From Monodelphis domestica (Eukaryota; Chordata; Mammalia; Didelphimorphia; Didelphidae), in the NCBI RefSeq assembly GCF_027887165.1, contig NC_077229.1:111241994-111305993 (forward strand): 64,000 nt of DNA, given 5' to 3'. Shown here in pieces: positions 63,690 through 64,000 of the stretch (positions are counted from its first letter, which is position 1; each line of letters begins with the position of its first letter). The position numbers and the translations under genes are program-made. The notes beneath the pieces are model-generated. The model had not been told where the DNA came from and made no database searches. It saw nothing but the letters and a program-made list of their open reading frames with translations.

Positions 63690-64000
63690 AAACACATTAT
63701 TTTATTTGGTCATTTCCAAACATTATTCATTAGAAACAAAGATCATTTTCTTTTCCTCCCCCCTTTCCCCCTACCACATCTCCCACAGCCCACGCGCAAT
63801 TCCACTGGGTATCACATGTGTTCTTGATTCGAACCCATTTCCGTGTTGTTGGTATTTGCATTAGAGTGTTCATTTAGAGTCTCTCCTCAGTCTTATCTCC
63901 TCCAACCCTGTAGTCAAGCAGTTGCTTTTCATGGGTGTTTTTACTCCCACAGTTTATCCTCTGCTTGTGGATAGTGTTTTTTAGATCCCTGCAGATTGTT
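63690..64000 (-). mobile_element. L1 3' end, runs off the window
   Basis: 'TTTCCAAACATTATTCATTA' and 'GTAGTCAAGCAGTTGCTTTT' match the 5121 type 3' UTR. The 5' side lies beyond the window. Confidence 0.88.

Overview
This is a gene-poor stretch of mammalian nuclear DNA, almost certainly marsupial. The evidence is the repeat content. There are two abundant CORE-SINE types of marsupial character: a long one ending in a 'GAGTCAGACA..ACTGAA' tail (SINE-L here, MAR1-like) and a short one ending '..AGACAGAAGGTAAGGG' (SINE-S here). With them occur marsupial-type L1 3' ends, many old L2, MIR and CR1/L3 fragments, hAT and Tigger relics, and several solo LTRs. Species cannot be fixed; a didelphid or an Australian marsupial are both possible. 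Repeat family names come from recognition by eye, not from a database search.

No functional multi-exon gene, tRNA or rRNA gene, CRISPR array or operon is visible. Two host-gene relics stand out. The first is a processed copy of UBE2V2 (MMS2, ubiquitin-conjugating enzyme variant) at 47142-48332. It has an unbroken 145-codon frame, both UTRs and a perfect 15-bp target-site duplication, and lies inside an L1 endonuclease fragment. The second is a 5'-truncated, polyadenylated retrocopy of the last part of an olfactory-receptor gene at about 56168-56605 on the minus strand.

Layout. 1-8 kb: L1 and L2 debris, a hAT element with a perfect 8-bp duplication, a young-looking truncated L1 with a 16-bp duplication, and a solo LTR. 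8-21 kb: SINEs, a strong CTCF-like motif, a solo LTR nested in another repeat, two CATG-rich degenerate repeat tracts, microsatellites and a probable LTR with U3/R-like signals. 21-28 kb: a three-copy SINE-S array, a low-repeat segment with two perfect MEF2-type sites, an inverted repeat in unrecognised sequence, and a solo LTR with a 4-bp duplication. 28-46 kb: dense SINE-S/SINE-L insertions among old L2, MIR and CR1. 46-57 kb: a layered nest of L1 fragments carrying the UBE2V2 copy, a Tigger-type transposon, two LTRs, an L2, SINEs and the olfactory-receptor relic. 57-64 kb: L1 3' ends, an LTR on the minus strand and single-copy spacers.

The genes do not form a system. The value of the window is its insertion stratigraphy, one retrocopy that could still encode protein, and a few candidate regulatory motifs in low-repeat spacers. 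I found nothing I would call a new biological system.
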